A stretch of 64,000 nt of DNA, from NCBI GenBank assembly GCA_934098745.1, contig CAKOPG010000008.1, forward strand, positions 1 to 64,000, read 5' to 3'. Position numbers and translations under genes: made by a program. Within the stretch, counting starts at the first letter, position 1. Each line of letters opens with the position of its first letter. Shown piece by piece: positions 45,137 to 53,635 of the stretch. The DNA is from an uncultured Bacilli bacterium. Its GTDB lineage: Bacteria; Bacillota_I; Bacilli_A; RF39; UBA660. Below the pieces are notes generated by a model. That model was not told the origin of the DNA. It was given only the letters and a program-made list of their open reading frames with translations, and ran no database searches.

Positions 45137-45943
45137 CTAAATCAATCTAAGTTCTCGTACCTTGACTTTTATTTCCTCTTTAATACTATCCGGTAAATAT
45201 AATCCCTCACTATAATGATATTTTGCCAGTTTTTCTAGATGATTACCATCCAGATAAGAAATAAGTACCGAAGCTTCAGTTTCTTCTTTCAAAATATTAT
45301 ATACATCATCATATTCTGTAGATGGAATACCTTTAATTTTTCTTAAAAACATAATCGTATCTATAAGTGCATTAAATAAATAATCCTCTATATCGTTTGA
45401 ATCTACACCTGTTTTCTTGATTAACCAATTAAAATCATATACCGGAATATTTTCAAACCCATAATAAATACCTTGCATTTCATGATAAGTTGTTCTAATA
45501 GGATTACAATAAGTATCATATCTATAATGTTCTCGTAAATCTTCTTTCATTTTACCTTCAAAAGTGTCTATTCTTTTACCAAGTAAATCATGTGTCTGAA
45601 TATCTATAACTGCATCTATAAGTTCTCCCATCGAATAATCTCTATAAGTAATTAGTCCCTTTTTCTTCCCCTCTAAATAACATTTTCTTTCATTTAATTT
45701 TTGTCTACATCTATCAGATACCATAGCAAGTTCAGAATGAATACTTAATTCTTCAAGTAAAGCAATTATTTCAGACATATTAAGACTATTAAAAACCATT
45801 TTTTCATGCATAATAGCTTTATACAAATTCTTCATACATTCGTCTTGCTTATCACTACCACCAATACTACTTAAATAAAGTTCTTCATAACTTTCATTAG
45901 TTTTCCCCGTTAAATATATTAATTTATATAATAATTCCTCCAT
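45137..45943 (-). CDS. Triplet paralogue 2, unknown family
   Basis: 268 aa. Shares NLYKAIMHEK, CRQKLNERKCYL, VIDIQTHDLLGKRI and GIYYGFENIPVYDFNWL with paralogue 1 (46804), so the two arose by tandem duplication. No membrane helix, signal or catalytic motif seen. AGGTG precedes the ATG; it starts 9 bases after paralogue 1 ends. Confidence 0.65.
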   Translation of the reverse strand: MEELLYKLIYLTGKTNESYEELYLSSIGGSDKQDECMKNLYKAIMHEKMVFNSLNMSEIIALLEELSIHSELAMVSDRCRQKLNERKCYLEGKKKGLITYRDYSMGELIDAVIDIQTHDLLGKRIDTFEGKMKEDLREHYRYDTYCNPIRTTYHEMQGIYYGFENIPVYDFNWLIKKTGVDSNDIEDYLFNALIDTIMFLRKIKGIPSTEYDDVYNILKEETEASVLISYLDGNHLEKLAKYHYSEGLYLPDSIKEEIKVKVRELRLI

Positions 45944-45952
45944 AAAATCACC

Positions 45953-46804
45953 TTAATTCATTTTCCTTTTAATTAACTTTCTGATACTATCATCAATAAT
46001 TTTATTTTTTATCGAATAATTTTTTTCGTATTCATTCCTAATTTTTAATACGTATTCCTTACTTAATAAGTTTAATATCATTTCAAATTCTATAACCGTC
46101 GTCAAATAAGCATATGTATCTTCCATAAAATGATCATTATCAGCACTAATAATATATGGTTTCTTCACCAACGCATCCAAAATATTCTTAAGTCGTTTAA
46201 ATAAAAATCTTTGTAGTTCATGATAATTTATTTTAACATTTTCTGCTATCCAATTAAAATCATATTCTGGAATATTTTCAAATCCATATATAATAGCTAA
46301 ATCTTCTGAAAAATTATTTAAAGAAGGATAAATATATGTATCTTCCAAGTGTTCTTGCTTTAATCCGTCATGCAATATTTCTTCCATACTATTAAGAGGC
46401 TTTGTCTCCATAATTCTTTTTCCTACTAGTTTATGAACTTGAATATCTATAACACTATTAATAACATCATTTAAAGAATATTTTTTATAAGTACTTCTAA
46501 TATTACCTTCAGTAAGCAGACATCTTTTTCTCTCAGTTAATTTTCTTTCTACTCGCCATATTCCATCACCATAATTATCTTTATTCAAATTAAGATATTC
46601 AAGTAACTTTTCAACCTCTTCTTTAGATAAATCATTATATGCTTTTCTTTCATACATAATAGCTTTATATAGTCTACGTTCTATTAAAGATATCTCTTTC
46701 TTCATACATCCAGCAGCTACTAATTCATCATAAATCATTATAACATTTAATGAATATCCCCTTAATTTATCAATTATTTCTTTAAGCACAATATCTTTAT
46801 CCAT
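45953..46804 (-). CDS. Triplet paralogue 1, unknown family
   Basis: 283 aa, first gene of the three-gene minus-strand unit. Blocks shared with paralogue 2: RRLYKAIMYE, VERKLTERKRCLL, VIDIQVHKLVGKRI and IIYGFENIPEYDFNWI. Helical and charged throughout, cytoplasmic. GGGGGA lies before the ATG. Function unknown; the radical SAM gene at 46899 is divergent. Confidence 0.65.
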   Translation of the reverse strand: MDKDIVLKEIIDKLRGYSLNVIMIYDELVAAGCMKKEISLIERRLYKAIMYERKAYNDLSKEEVEKLLEYLNLNKDNYGDGIWRVERKLTERKRCLLTEGNIRSTYKKYSLNDVINSVIDIQVHKLVGKRIMETKPLNSMEEILHDGLKQEHLEDTYIYPSLNNFSEDLAIIYGFENIPEYDFNWIAENVKINYHELQRFLFKRLKNILDALVKKPYIISADNDHFMEDTYAYLTTVIEFEMILNLLSKEYVLKIRNEYEKNYSIKNKIIDDSIRKLIKRKMN

Positions 46805-46862
46805 AAATTAATCCCCCAAGCAATTAACTATTATAATATATTTAATAAAATTATGCAATTAT

Positions 46863-46891
46863 TTGCTATTTTTCTATATTTATGCTATTAT
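46863..46891 (+). promoter_or_regulatory. Promoter of a probably leaderless radical SAM mRNA
   Basis: TTGCTA (46863-46868), 17 bases, TATTAT (46886-46891). The ATG at 46899 lies 7 bases past the -10, where transcription should begin, and no ribosome-binding site is present. Confidence 0.6.
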
Positions 46892-46898
46892 TAATTAG

Positions 46899-47711
46899 AT
46901 GTTTATGAAATTCAAAAAAGTATATATTGAAATTACTAATAGATGTAATTTAAACTGTGATTTTTGCATTAAAAATCAAAGGAAAATTAAAGATATGACT
47001 ATCGAAGAATATAAAATAATTATTAATAAAATTAAAGATTATACTAAAGAAATTTATCTTCATATTATGGGTGAACCCTTATTACATAAAGATATTCTAA
47101 AGTTTATCGAATATGCTAACAGTAATAAATTATTAGTAAATATTACTACTAATGGGTACTTAATAGATAAAATTAAAGATAGTAAACATATTCATCGGTT
47201 AAATATCTCTCTACATAGTTTTAATGATAAATATAAAGTACCATTAAATGTATATTTAGATAAAATATTTACTGTTATTGATAATTTAAAAGATCATACT
47301 TTTATAAGTCTAAGATTATGGATTAAAGATAAGAATACCATAAATATCTTAAAATATATAAATAAAAGATATAACATGAATATAACTCTCAATAATAATG
47401 AAAAAATAAAAATAAGTAATAACTTGATAATTGATACCTTCCATGAATTTATTTGGCCCGATATGGCCAATAGTTATTATAATGAATCTGGTAAATGTTA
47501 TGGTCTAATAAATCATTTTGGTATTCTCGTAGATGGTAGGGTAGTTCCCTGTTGCCTAGATTCCAAGGGACTTATTAACTTAGGTAATATTTTTACCGAA
47601 GAAGTTCCCCAAATCTTAGAAAAGAAAATTGTCAAAGATATCCAAAATGGTTTTAGAAATAATAAAAAATGTCACGAATTATGTCGGCATTGTAGTTTTT
47701 TAGGTGATTAA
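46899..47711 (+). CDS. Radical SAM protein with a C-terminal SPASM-like cluster
   Basis: 270 aa. CNLNCDFC near residue 16 binds the 4Fe-4S cluster that cleaves S-adenosylmethionine; GEPLLHKD and NITTNGYL are the usual second and third blocks. The C-terminus has CYGL, VVPCCLDSKG and CHELCRHC, auxiliary-cluster cysteines of the SPASM/twitch type. Substrate unknown; no peptide precursor gene is seen beside it. It overlaps or adjoins sua5, so the two share a transcript. Confidence 0.85.
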   Translation: MFMKFKKVYIEITNRCNLNCDFCIKNQRKIKDMTIEEYKIIINKIKDYTKEIYLHIMGEPLLHKDILKFIEYANSNKLLVNITTNGYLIDKIKDSKHIHRLNISLHSFNDKYKVPLNVYLDKIFTVIDNLKDHTFISLRLWIKDKNTINILKYINKRYNMNITLNNNEKIKISNNLIIDTFHEFIWPDMANSYYNESGKCYGLINHFGILVDGRVVPCCLDSKGLINLGNIFTEEVPQILEKKIVKDIQNGFRNNKKCHELCRHCSFLGD

Positions 47712-47712
47712 A

Positions 47713-48726
47713 TTGAAATTATTAGATTGGAAAAAAGAAATAAAATATGATGAATTAAAAGAAGTTTGTAAGAGTCTTACTAATGGTGGCTTAGTAATTT
47801 TTCCCACTGAGACCGTTTATGGCCTTGGAGCCGATATCCGTATGCCAAAATCTGTAGACAATATCTTTAAAGCTAAAGGTCGTGCTCAAGATAACCCTTT
47901 AATAGTTCATTTAGACTCTAAAGAAGAAATTACTAAATATGCTTATATTCAAAACGATATGGAAAGAAATTTGATCAATGCTTTTATGCCTGGACCATTT
48001 ACTTTAATCTTAAAGAAAAAAGACCTTGTTCCGGAAAATGTCTCTGCAGGTTTGGATACTGTGGGAATAAGAATTCCCTCAAATAAAATAGCTCATGCCA
48101 TTTTAAAAGAAGAACATATCCCTATAGCTGCGCCATCTGCCAACGTTTCAGGAAGACCATCCGGCACTAATATCAAAAGTATTTTTGAAGAATTTAAAGA
48201 TAAAGTAGATTATATTATTGATGGCAGTGATACCGATATTGGCCTTGAATCAACCGTCGTAAAAGTAATTGCTGGCATTCCCACAATCCTAAGACCAGGC
48301 TTTATTACCAAAGAAGATATTATAGATGCCGTTGGCGTAGTAAAAGTAGATGATAACATTTTTACTCCCGCTACCGGTAGAGTAGAAAGCCCTGGTATGA
48401 AATATAAACACTATGCTCCAAATAGCAAATGTACCCTGATATATATTCATGATACAAATGAAAGAATTAAATACTTCAGTAATCTTACTACTCCAAATAC
48501 TGTTATAATCGGCAGTAGCACCCTAAATAAAATTCCCTGTAAAAAGTTTTTATACTATGGTGATAAACTAGAAGAAATATCGCATAATATCTTTACCTTA
48601 TTAAGAGAAGCTGATAAATATAATCCCGAAATGATTTTAATTGAAGGCGTTTCTAAAGAAGGCTTAGGCCTAGCTATCATGAATAGATTAATTAGAGCTA
48701 GTAGTCATAATTATATTGAAAAATAA
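47713..48726 (+). CDS. tsaC: Threonylcarbamoyl-AMP synthase (Sua5/YwlC)
   Basis: 337 aa; the long form with YrdC domain (1 to about 205) and Sua5 domain. FPTETVYGLGADI near 33, KGRAQDNPLIVHL, GIRIPSN and APSANVSGRPSGT are diagnostic. Makes threonylcarbamoyl-AMP for t6A at tRNA position 37; TcdA at 8718 acts later on the same base. The frame opens at GTG 47704, but AGGTG fits the TTG at 47713. Confidence 0.92.
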   Translation: MKLLDWKKEIKYDELKEVCKSLTNGGLVIFPTETVYGLGADIRMPKSVDNIFKAKGRAQDNPLIVHLDSKEEITKYAYIQNDMERNLINAFMPGPFTLILKKKDLVPENVSAGLDTVGIRIPSNKIAHAILKEEHIPIAAPSANVSGRPSGTNIKSIFEEFKDKVDYIIDGSDTDIGLESTVVKVIAGIPTILRPGFITKEDIIDAVGVVKVDDNIFTPATGRVESPGMKYKHYAPNSKCTLIYIHDTNERIKYFSNLTTPNTVIIGSSTLNKIPCKKFLYYGDKLEEISHNIFTLLREADKYNPEMILIEGVSKEGLGLAIMNRLIRASSHNYIEK

Positions 48727-48731
48727 TATTT

Positions 48732-48761
48732 GATAAAACTTTAAGTTTTATCTTTTTTTTT
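48732..48761 (+). terminator. Terminator of tsaC
   Basis: GATAAAACT and AGTTTTATC with a 3-base loop and nine T residues. Confidence 0.85.
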
Positions 48762-48802
48762 GCTTTATCTTATGTTATAATTTTATTGTAGGAGAATAAG
48801 AT

Positions 48803-49123
48803 ATGAAGAAGAAACTAATTATTATATTAAGTGCATTAAGTATAATCATTATTATTTCAGGTATTATATTAGCTAAGAAGAATAATTCTACCATTAATAA
48901 ATTAGAAATTATCGATGCTACATATATGTGTGATAATTACCATGAAAAATTCTATGAAGATAATGAATATATATATTATTTTCCATGTACCAAGAGTAGT
49001 TCACTATATATTAAATATCAAAATGGCAATAAATACTTAGTAACCTCAGCTCTTGAAGAAGAAAAAGTAACCATAGATGAACTTATTAAATCTGGTTTAG
49101 AAGTTATTAAAGAAAAAAAATAG
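48803..49123 (+). CDS. Small membrane-anchored protein
   Basis: 106 aa, not recognised. One N-terminal membrane helix (about 5-25) and an external-looking domain with two Cys residues (YMCDNYH, FPCTKS) that could form a disulfide. GGAG precedes the ATG. It is followed after 11 bases by another tail-anchored protein. Confidence 0.6.
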   Translation: MKKKLIIILSALSIIIIISGIILAKKNNSTINKLEIIDATYMCDNYHEKFYEDNEYIYYFPCTKSSSLYIKYQNGNKYLVTSALEEEKVTIDELIKSGLEVIKEKK

Positions 49124-49134
49124 CGGAGGAAAAT

Positions 49135-49857
49135 ATGGATAAGAAACTAATTTTTGAACTTACTAATCATAAAGTATATTATGTTAAAACTGATGTAATC
49201 AATTTCTATATAACCATACCTAATCACGTTGATAAAACTAATATATGTGTAGAAATTAAATCTAAAAATAGTAATTATGATTTAGAAACAAATGATGAAA
49301 TTTGGGTTTTAGAAAATGTCAAAAACACATTTTCATATATTGATGATTATAATATTACTTTAGTATTACCAGTATTTAAAGAAGAAGAAGTAGCTATCTT
49401 AGAAAAAATTGATGACTCTCTTTATATAAATATTGATAAAATACTTGCTAGTGTAATTAACCAAGCTTATCTTTTATTAAAAGAAAACAAACAAGAAGTA
49501 GCTCCACAAGTATTCTTAGTTAATAATGATCGTTATCAAACATTTATTAATTGGTTTGCCACTCGTTATAAAGAAAGAATAACTTGTCAGAATCTTCTAG
49601 ATATTATCCAAATGTTTAACGCTCAAGCTACATCATATAAAAAACTAGAAACCCCAGTAATAAATTTTGTCGTTGGTAGTTATAACACCGAAGTAGACGC
49701 CCCCAAAGCCCTACCTAAACAAACCGAAGCAAAGTCAATACCAGCTCCGGAATTAAAACCCCAGTATAGTAGTGGATTTTCAAGTTATTTACTCCTTACA
49801 GTAATTACCATTGTTGTCGGAGCTATCGTGGCTTTCATTGCCTTTAATTATAAGTAA
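49135..49857 (+). CDS. Tail-anchored hypothetical protein
   Basis: 240 aa, not recognised. A soluble N-terminal part of about 185 residues, a Pro/Ala/Glu-rich linker (KALPKQTEAKSIPAPELKP) and one C-terminal membrane helix at about 217-237. No signal peptide, so the bulk should face the cytoplasm. GGAGG sets the start. Confidence 0.6.
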   Translation: MDKKLIFELTNHKVYYVKTDVINFYITIPNHVDKTNICVEIKSKNSNYDLETNDEIWVLENVKNTFSYIDDYNITLVLPVFKEEEVAILEKIDDSLYINIDKILASVINQAYLLLKENKQEVAPQVFLVNNDRYQTFINWFATRYKERITCQNLLDIIQMFNAQATSYKKLETPVINFVVGSYNTEVDAPKALPKQTEAKSIPAPELKPQYSSGFSSYLLLTVITIVVGAIVAFIAFNYK

Positions 49858-49870
49858 TATATCATTTTCC

Positions 49871-49898
49871 AAAAGCTTTTTTTAATAGAGCTTTTTTC
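49871..49898 (+). terminator. Terminator
   Basis: AAAAGCT pairs with AGCTTTT and is followed by TTT. Confidence 0.65.
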
Positions 49899-49976
49899 TA
49901 TTCCTATAATTATCCTTATCTTACGTCAGTCCCTTTGGGATAAATAAAAAAGACCTAAGTCCTTTAAAATAATTAT

Positions 49977-50090
49977 CTATAACATATATGCAATAATACC
50001 AATTATTGAAGAAGCTACCATTAATAATAACATAAATATTCCTATAATACGCATCCCTAAACTAGTTTTTTTCTTTTTCTTCTTACTCAT
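49977..50090 (-). CDS. 37-residue membrane protein, Prli42/DUF4044-like
   Basis: Starts MSKKKKKKTS and continues as one hydrophobic helix (IIGIFMLLLMVASSII) to the stop: the length, Lys-rich start and single helix match the Prli42/DUF4044 group of tiny Firmicutes membrane proteins, of which Prli42 tethers the stressosome in Listeria. AGGTGG lies at good spacing before the ATG. No stressosome gene is in the window. The identification is from pattern only. Confidence 0.65.
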   Translation of the reverse strand: MSKKKKKKTSLGMRIIGIFMLLLMVASSIIGIIAYML

Positions 50091-50167
50091 AATCCACCTC
50101 TATTAATATTATAAACAAAATTTAGAATATTTACAAGATATAAGAATATAATTTTATAGGTGAAGAT

Positions 50168-50800
50168 ATGAAAAAAAAATATAACAGTATTAGTAAAATA
50201 ATTATTCCTGCTAAAAAAATCAATTATTTCATTATAGGCATACTTTTCCTAGGATTAATCCTCGGAGCCGTCTTTGCAAATATCATTGGCTTTAACGATA
50301 AAACTCTAGTAGTAGATAAAATTAAATTATTTATAGATAACGTCAACACCGGTGAAATAAATAGCCTTATAGCCTTTAAAAACAGCATATCTATTAATTT
50401 ATTATATGTAATTGTTATCTGGATAATGGGAATGACTTTAGTAGGCATACTATTTAATATCTTACTTCTTTTTTCTAAATCATTTATCCTAGGTTTTTCT
50501 CTTGCATCATTTATCATTACCTATAGTTACAAAGGCATAATTCTATCTATCCTATATCTATTACTAGGACAACTCCTAAACATCTTAGTAATCAGTATCT
50601 TAACTATCTATAGCCTAATGTTTTCATCTAAACTATTTAAAGTAATATTTAAAAACCAAAATAATCATGATATTCTTAATTTCCTAAGAAATTATCTAAT
50701 TATTCTAGCTTCATCAGTTATCATAAGCGGTATTTCTTCATCATTCGAATCATTCTTATTACCTGCCTTAATAAAATTAATCATTAAACTATTTATATAA
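50168..50800 (+). CDS. spoIIM: Stage II sporulation protein M
   Basis: 210 aa (Bacillus 214) with about five membrane helices. LILGAVFANIIG at the N-terminus and SKSFILGFSLASFI then YSYKGIILSILYLL are the family's blocks. Membrane scaffold that holds SpoIIP and SpoIID during engulfment. AGGTGA precedes the ATG; next gene mnmA follows after 46 bases. Confidence 0.87.
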   Translation: MKKKYNSISKIIIPAKKINYFIIGILFLGLILGAVFANIIGFNDKTLVVDKIKLFIDNVNTGEINSLIAFKNSISINLLYVIVIWIMGMTLVGILFNILLLFSKSFILGFSLASFIITYSYKGIILSILYLLLGQLLNILVISILTIYSLMFSSKLFKVIFKNQNNHDILNFLRNYLIILASSVIISGISSSFESFLLPALIKLIIKLFI

Positions 50801-50846
50801 TAGTTTTTTTTCTTATTTTATGCTATACTTTTAACAGGTGATGTAA

Positions 50847-51926
50847 ATGAAAACAGTTGTTATTGGAATGTCTGGGGGCGTTGATTCTTCCGTTGCTGCC
50901 ATATTACTAAAAAAACTTGGTTACAATGTAATTGGCTTATTTATGAGAAATTGGGATAGTACTATTAATAATGACTACCTCGGTAATCCTAACTTAAATA
51001 ATAATATCTGTCCTCAAGAACAAGATTATAACGATGCCCTAGAAGTATGTCAAAAACTAGCTATCCCCTTACATAGAGTAGACTATGTTAAAGAATACTG
51101 GGATAACGTTTTTACTTATTTCTTAGATGAATTAAAAAAGGGTAGAACTCCCAATCCCGATGTTATGTGTAATAAATATATTAAATTTGACCTGTTTTAT
51201 AAAAAAGCTAAAGAACTTGGTGCTGATTATATTGCTACGGGTCATTATGCTAAAATAATTGATGGTTCATTATATAAAGCCACTGATAAAAACAAAGATC
51301 AAAGTTACTTTCTCGCATACGTAAACAAAAATATATTCAAAGATGTCTTATTCCCTTTACAAGATATTACCAAACCAGAAGTAAGAAAAATAGCCGAACA
51401 ATATGGTCTAATAACTGCTAAGAAAAAAGACTCTACAGGTATTTGTTTTATTGGTGAAAGAAACTTCACTAAATTCCTAAAAAACTATCTACCAAATCTT
51501 CCGGGTGATATTATTGATATTGAAACTAATAAAGTTTTAGGAAAACATATCGGCTTAATGTATTATACCATAGGGCAGAGAAAAGGCTTAGAATTAGGAG
51601 GCGGTAACGAAAAAATATTTGTTGTAAAAAAAGATGTTGATAAAAATATTTTATATGTTGCTAGCGGTGATGAAAATAAATATCTATTTTCCACAAAAGC
51701 TCTAATTACTAACTTTAATTTCTTAACCGAAGAAAAATATCAAACATGTACTTGTAAATTTAGATATCGTCAAGAAGATATTCCTTGTCAAGTAAAATAC
51801 TTAGATAATAATACTCTCGAATTAACTTACAAACCCGCCAAAGCAGTTACCCCCGGACAATTTTGTGTTTTATACAAAGACGATCTATGCCTAGGTGGCG
51901 GAATTATTGAAAAAATAGAAAAATAG
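50847..51926 (+). CDS. mnmA: tRNA-specific 2-thiouridylase MnmA
   Basis: 359 aa. Adds sulfur to wobble uridine 34 of tRNA-Lys, -Glu and -Gln. PP-loop GMSGGVDSS near residue 8, [12 protein letters not shown] with one catalytic Cys, and [11 protein letters not shown] with the second, plus [15 protein letters not shown] precedes the ATG. Full length, no change from the family. Confidence 0.96.
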   Translation: MKTVVIGMSGGVDSSVAAILLKKLGYNVIGLFMRNWDSTINNDYLGNPNLNNNICPQEQDYNDALEVCQKLAIPLHRVDYVKEYWDNVFTYFLDELKKGRTPNPDVMCNKYIKFDLFYKKAKELGADYIATGHYAKIIDGSLYKATDKNKDQSYFLAYVNKNIFKDVLFPLQDITKPEVRKIAEQYGLITAKKKDSTGICFIGERNFTKFLKNYLPNLPGDIIDIETNKVLGKHIGLMYYTIGQRKGLELGGGNEKIFVVKKDVDKNILYVASGDENKYLFSTKALITNFNFLTEEKYQTCTCKFRYRQEDIPCQVKYLDNNTLELTYKPAKAVTPGQFCVLYKDDLCLGGGIIEKIEK

Positions 51927-51953
51927 GACTAAAAAGATAGTCTTATTTTTTTT
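51922..51953 (+). terminator. Terminator of mnmA
   Basis: AATAGGACT pairs with AGTCTTATT (one G-T pair) with an 8-base loop and a T-run. Confidence 0.8.
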
Positions 51954-51988
51954 ACTGTGTTATAATTGTTATAGATAGGAGTATAGCT

Positions 51989-52684
51989 ATGGAACGAGCC
52001 TTATTATTATTTATTTCAGTTTTACCTGTTTATCTCATTTTAGCATATATCTATAAAAAAGATAGTGAAAAAGAATCTCGTAAATTGCTAACTAAATTAT
52101 TTATATATGGTGTCTTATCTTGTTTTCCAGCTACACTTCTCGAATTATATATTGGTTCTTATTTTCCCCCTGAAGAAAACATGGATTTAATTACCTTGTT
52201 TATCTATGTTTTTCTAAGCATCGCCTTAGTTGAAGAATTATGCAAATGGTGGATGTCCTATAAGATAAGCTATAATAATGAAGAATTTGATCAAATATAT
52301 GATGGTATCGTCTATACAGTTTTTGTATCTCTAGGATTTGCTTGCTTTGAAAACATCTTATATGTCTTCGATTCCGGCTTCATGGTTGGTATTTTAAGAA
52401 TGTTTCTCGCCATTCCTGGCCATGCCTGTGATGCCATCGTTATGGGTAATTATTACAGCCTAGCTAAAATGGCTAACGTAATGGGAAATCGTTCCCGTGA
52501 AAAAAGAAACCTCTTCCTAAGCATCCTGATGCCAACCATTACCCACACCTTATATGATTATTGTCTTTTTACTGGCGAATCTACATTTCTAATACTATTT
52601 ATTATCTTAGTAATAACCATCTATATTTACAGTTTCAAAAAAGTAAAACACTTTTCTAAAATAGATGGTCAGTTCACCAGTTGA
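51989..52684 (+). CDS. prsW: PrsW-family intramembrane protease
   Basis: 231 aa, seven or so membrane helices. The active-site series is present: VEELCKW (EExxK), FACFEN and PGHACDAI, then HTLYD. In B. subtilis PrsW makes the first cut in the anti-sigma factor RsiW. No sigma/anti-sigma pair is in the window, so its target is unknown. AGGAG lies before the ATG. Confidence 0.88.
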   Translation: MERALLLFISVLPVYLILAYIYKKDSEKESRKLLTKLFIYGVLSCFPATLLELYIGSYFPPEENMDLITLFIYVFLSIALVEELCKWWMSYKISYNNEEFDQIYDGIVYTVFVSLGFACFENILYVFDSGFMVGILRMFLAIPGHACDAIVMGNYYSLAKMANVMGNRSREKRNLFLSILMPTITHTLYDYCLFTGESTFLILFIILVITIYIYSFKKVKHFSKIDGQFTS

Positions 52685-52778
52685 CATTTAAATACTAATT
52701 ATATGTCAAAAATATAAACCAATTATAATTGATAAATATAGTTAATAACTTGACACAATAAGTGTAAAATGATAAAAT
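52681..52778 (+). promoter_or_regulatory. Promoter and inverted repeats before the HTH gene
   Basis: TTGACA (52750-52755), 17 bases, TAAAAT (52773-52778). The -35 lies in an imperfect inverted repeat GACAC / GTGT. Further up, TTGACAT (52681-52687) and ATGTCAA (52703-52709) form another. The common TTGACA core suggests a regulator, perhaps the HTH protein itself. Confidence 0.45.
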
Positions 52779-52800
52779 TAATATATATACGGAGGATATT

Positions 52801-53583
52801 ATGAATACTGTTGAAAAAATTAATATAATATTACGTGAAGCAAATATTTCTAAAGTTAACTTAGCTAAATATTTGGGTGTATCAAGACAAATGGTATATA
52901 ACTACCTAGATGGTGAAGATCTATCTAAATTATCAAATGATAAATCCCAAGCTTTATTTGCTTTACTAAACGTTAAAAATGAAGAAGAACTAAAAAATAA
53001 AGAACTTACCAAAGAATATATTCAAGAAGTAGGTAATAAATTATTTAACTCTAAAAGCAAGACCGTTAAAAAGAATGAAATAATTGAATTAACGGGATTA
53101 AGACCAGAAGAACAAACCATTGTAAATGATATAGTTTTTATTATAAAAGAGATGTTAAATGAAGATAAAACTAAAAACAGTTTGACATTGCTTAACTACT
53201 TTTATCATTTTATTCAAGCTGTAAACAAATCTAAAGAAACTAAATATATCTTAGCTTATGTTTCTAAAGCTGCTGGCTTTACTAATCCAACAACCTATGA
53301 ATTTGATGATGAACAACAATTTGTTTTTGAAAGCATAATGTATTCAGCCATGACACTATATAATAACGGTGGAGCTTCAAGAACAAAACTTGCTGAATCT
53401 CATCGTCGTTGGGAAAATGAATTATCCAAAAAGAACGAAGAAAAATTAAGCCGTACCCAAGAACTTAATACTGCTAAAGTCTTAGCCCTAAAAGAACTTG
53501 GTTACACCGAAATAAATGAACACAACGCCAGTGAAGTATTCGATAAAATAGCCGAAATACAATCACGTGGAGCTTATAATTAA
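52801..53583 (+). CDS. HTH (XRE-like) DNA-binding protein with unknown C-terminal domain
   Basis: 260 aa. N-terminal helix-turn-helix (SKVNLAKYLGVSRQMVYNYL, about 17-37). The rest is helical and unmatched; a middle stretch DEQQFVFESIMYSAMTLYNNGG may be a sensor or oligomer region. GGAGG precedes the ATG. Its transcript may continue through a weak hairpin into the glycosyltransferase gene. Confidence 0.7.
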   Translation: MNTVEKINIILREANISKVNLAKYLGVSRQMVYNYLDGEDLSKLSNDKSQALFALLNVKNEEELKNKELTKEYIQEVGNKLFNSKSKTVKKNEIIELTGLRPEEQTIVNDIVFIIKEMLNEDKTKNSLTLLNYFYHFIQAVNKSKETKYILAYVSKAAGFTNPTTYEFDDEQQFVFESIMYSAMTLYNNGGASRTKLAESHRRWENELSKKNEEKLSRTQELNTAKVLALKELGYTEINEHNASEVFDKIAEIQSRGAYN

Positions 53584-53594
53584 AAAAGAATGCA

Positions 53595-53619
53595 AGGGTA
53601 GGGTAAAACCTACTCTTTA
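53595..53619 (+). terminator. Hairpin between the HTH and glycosyltransferase genes
   Basis: AGGGTAGG pairs with CCTACTCT (one G-T pair) with a 6-base loop, followed by TTTAT. It ends 17 bases before the next start codon, so it may act as an attenuator rather than a full stop. Confidence 0.5.
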
Positions 53620-53635
53620 TATATTGAGGTATAAC

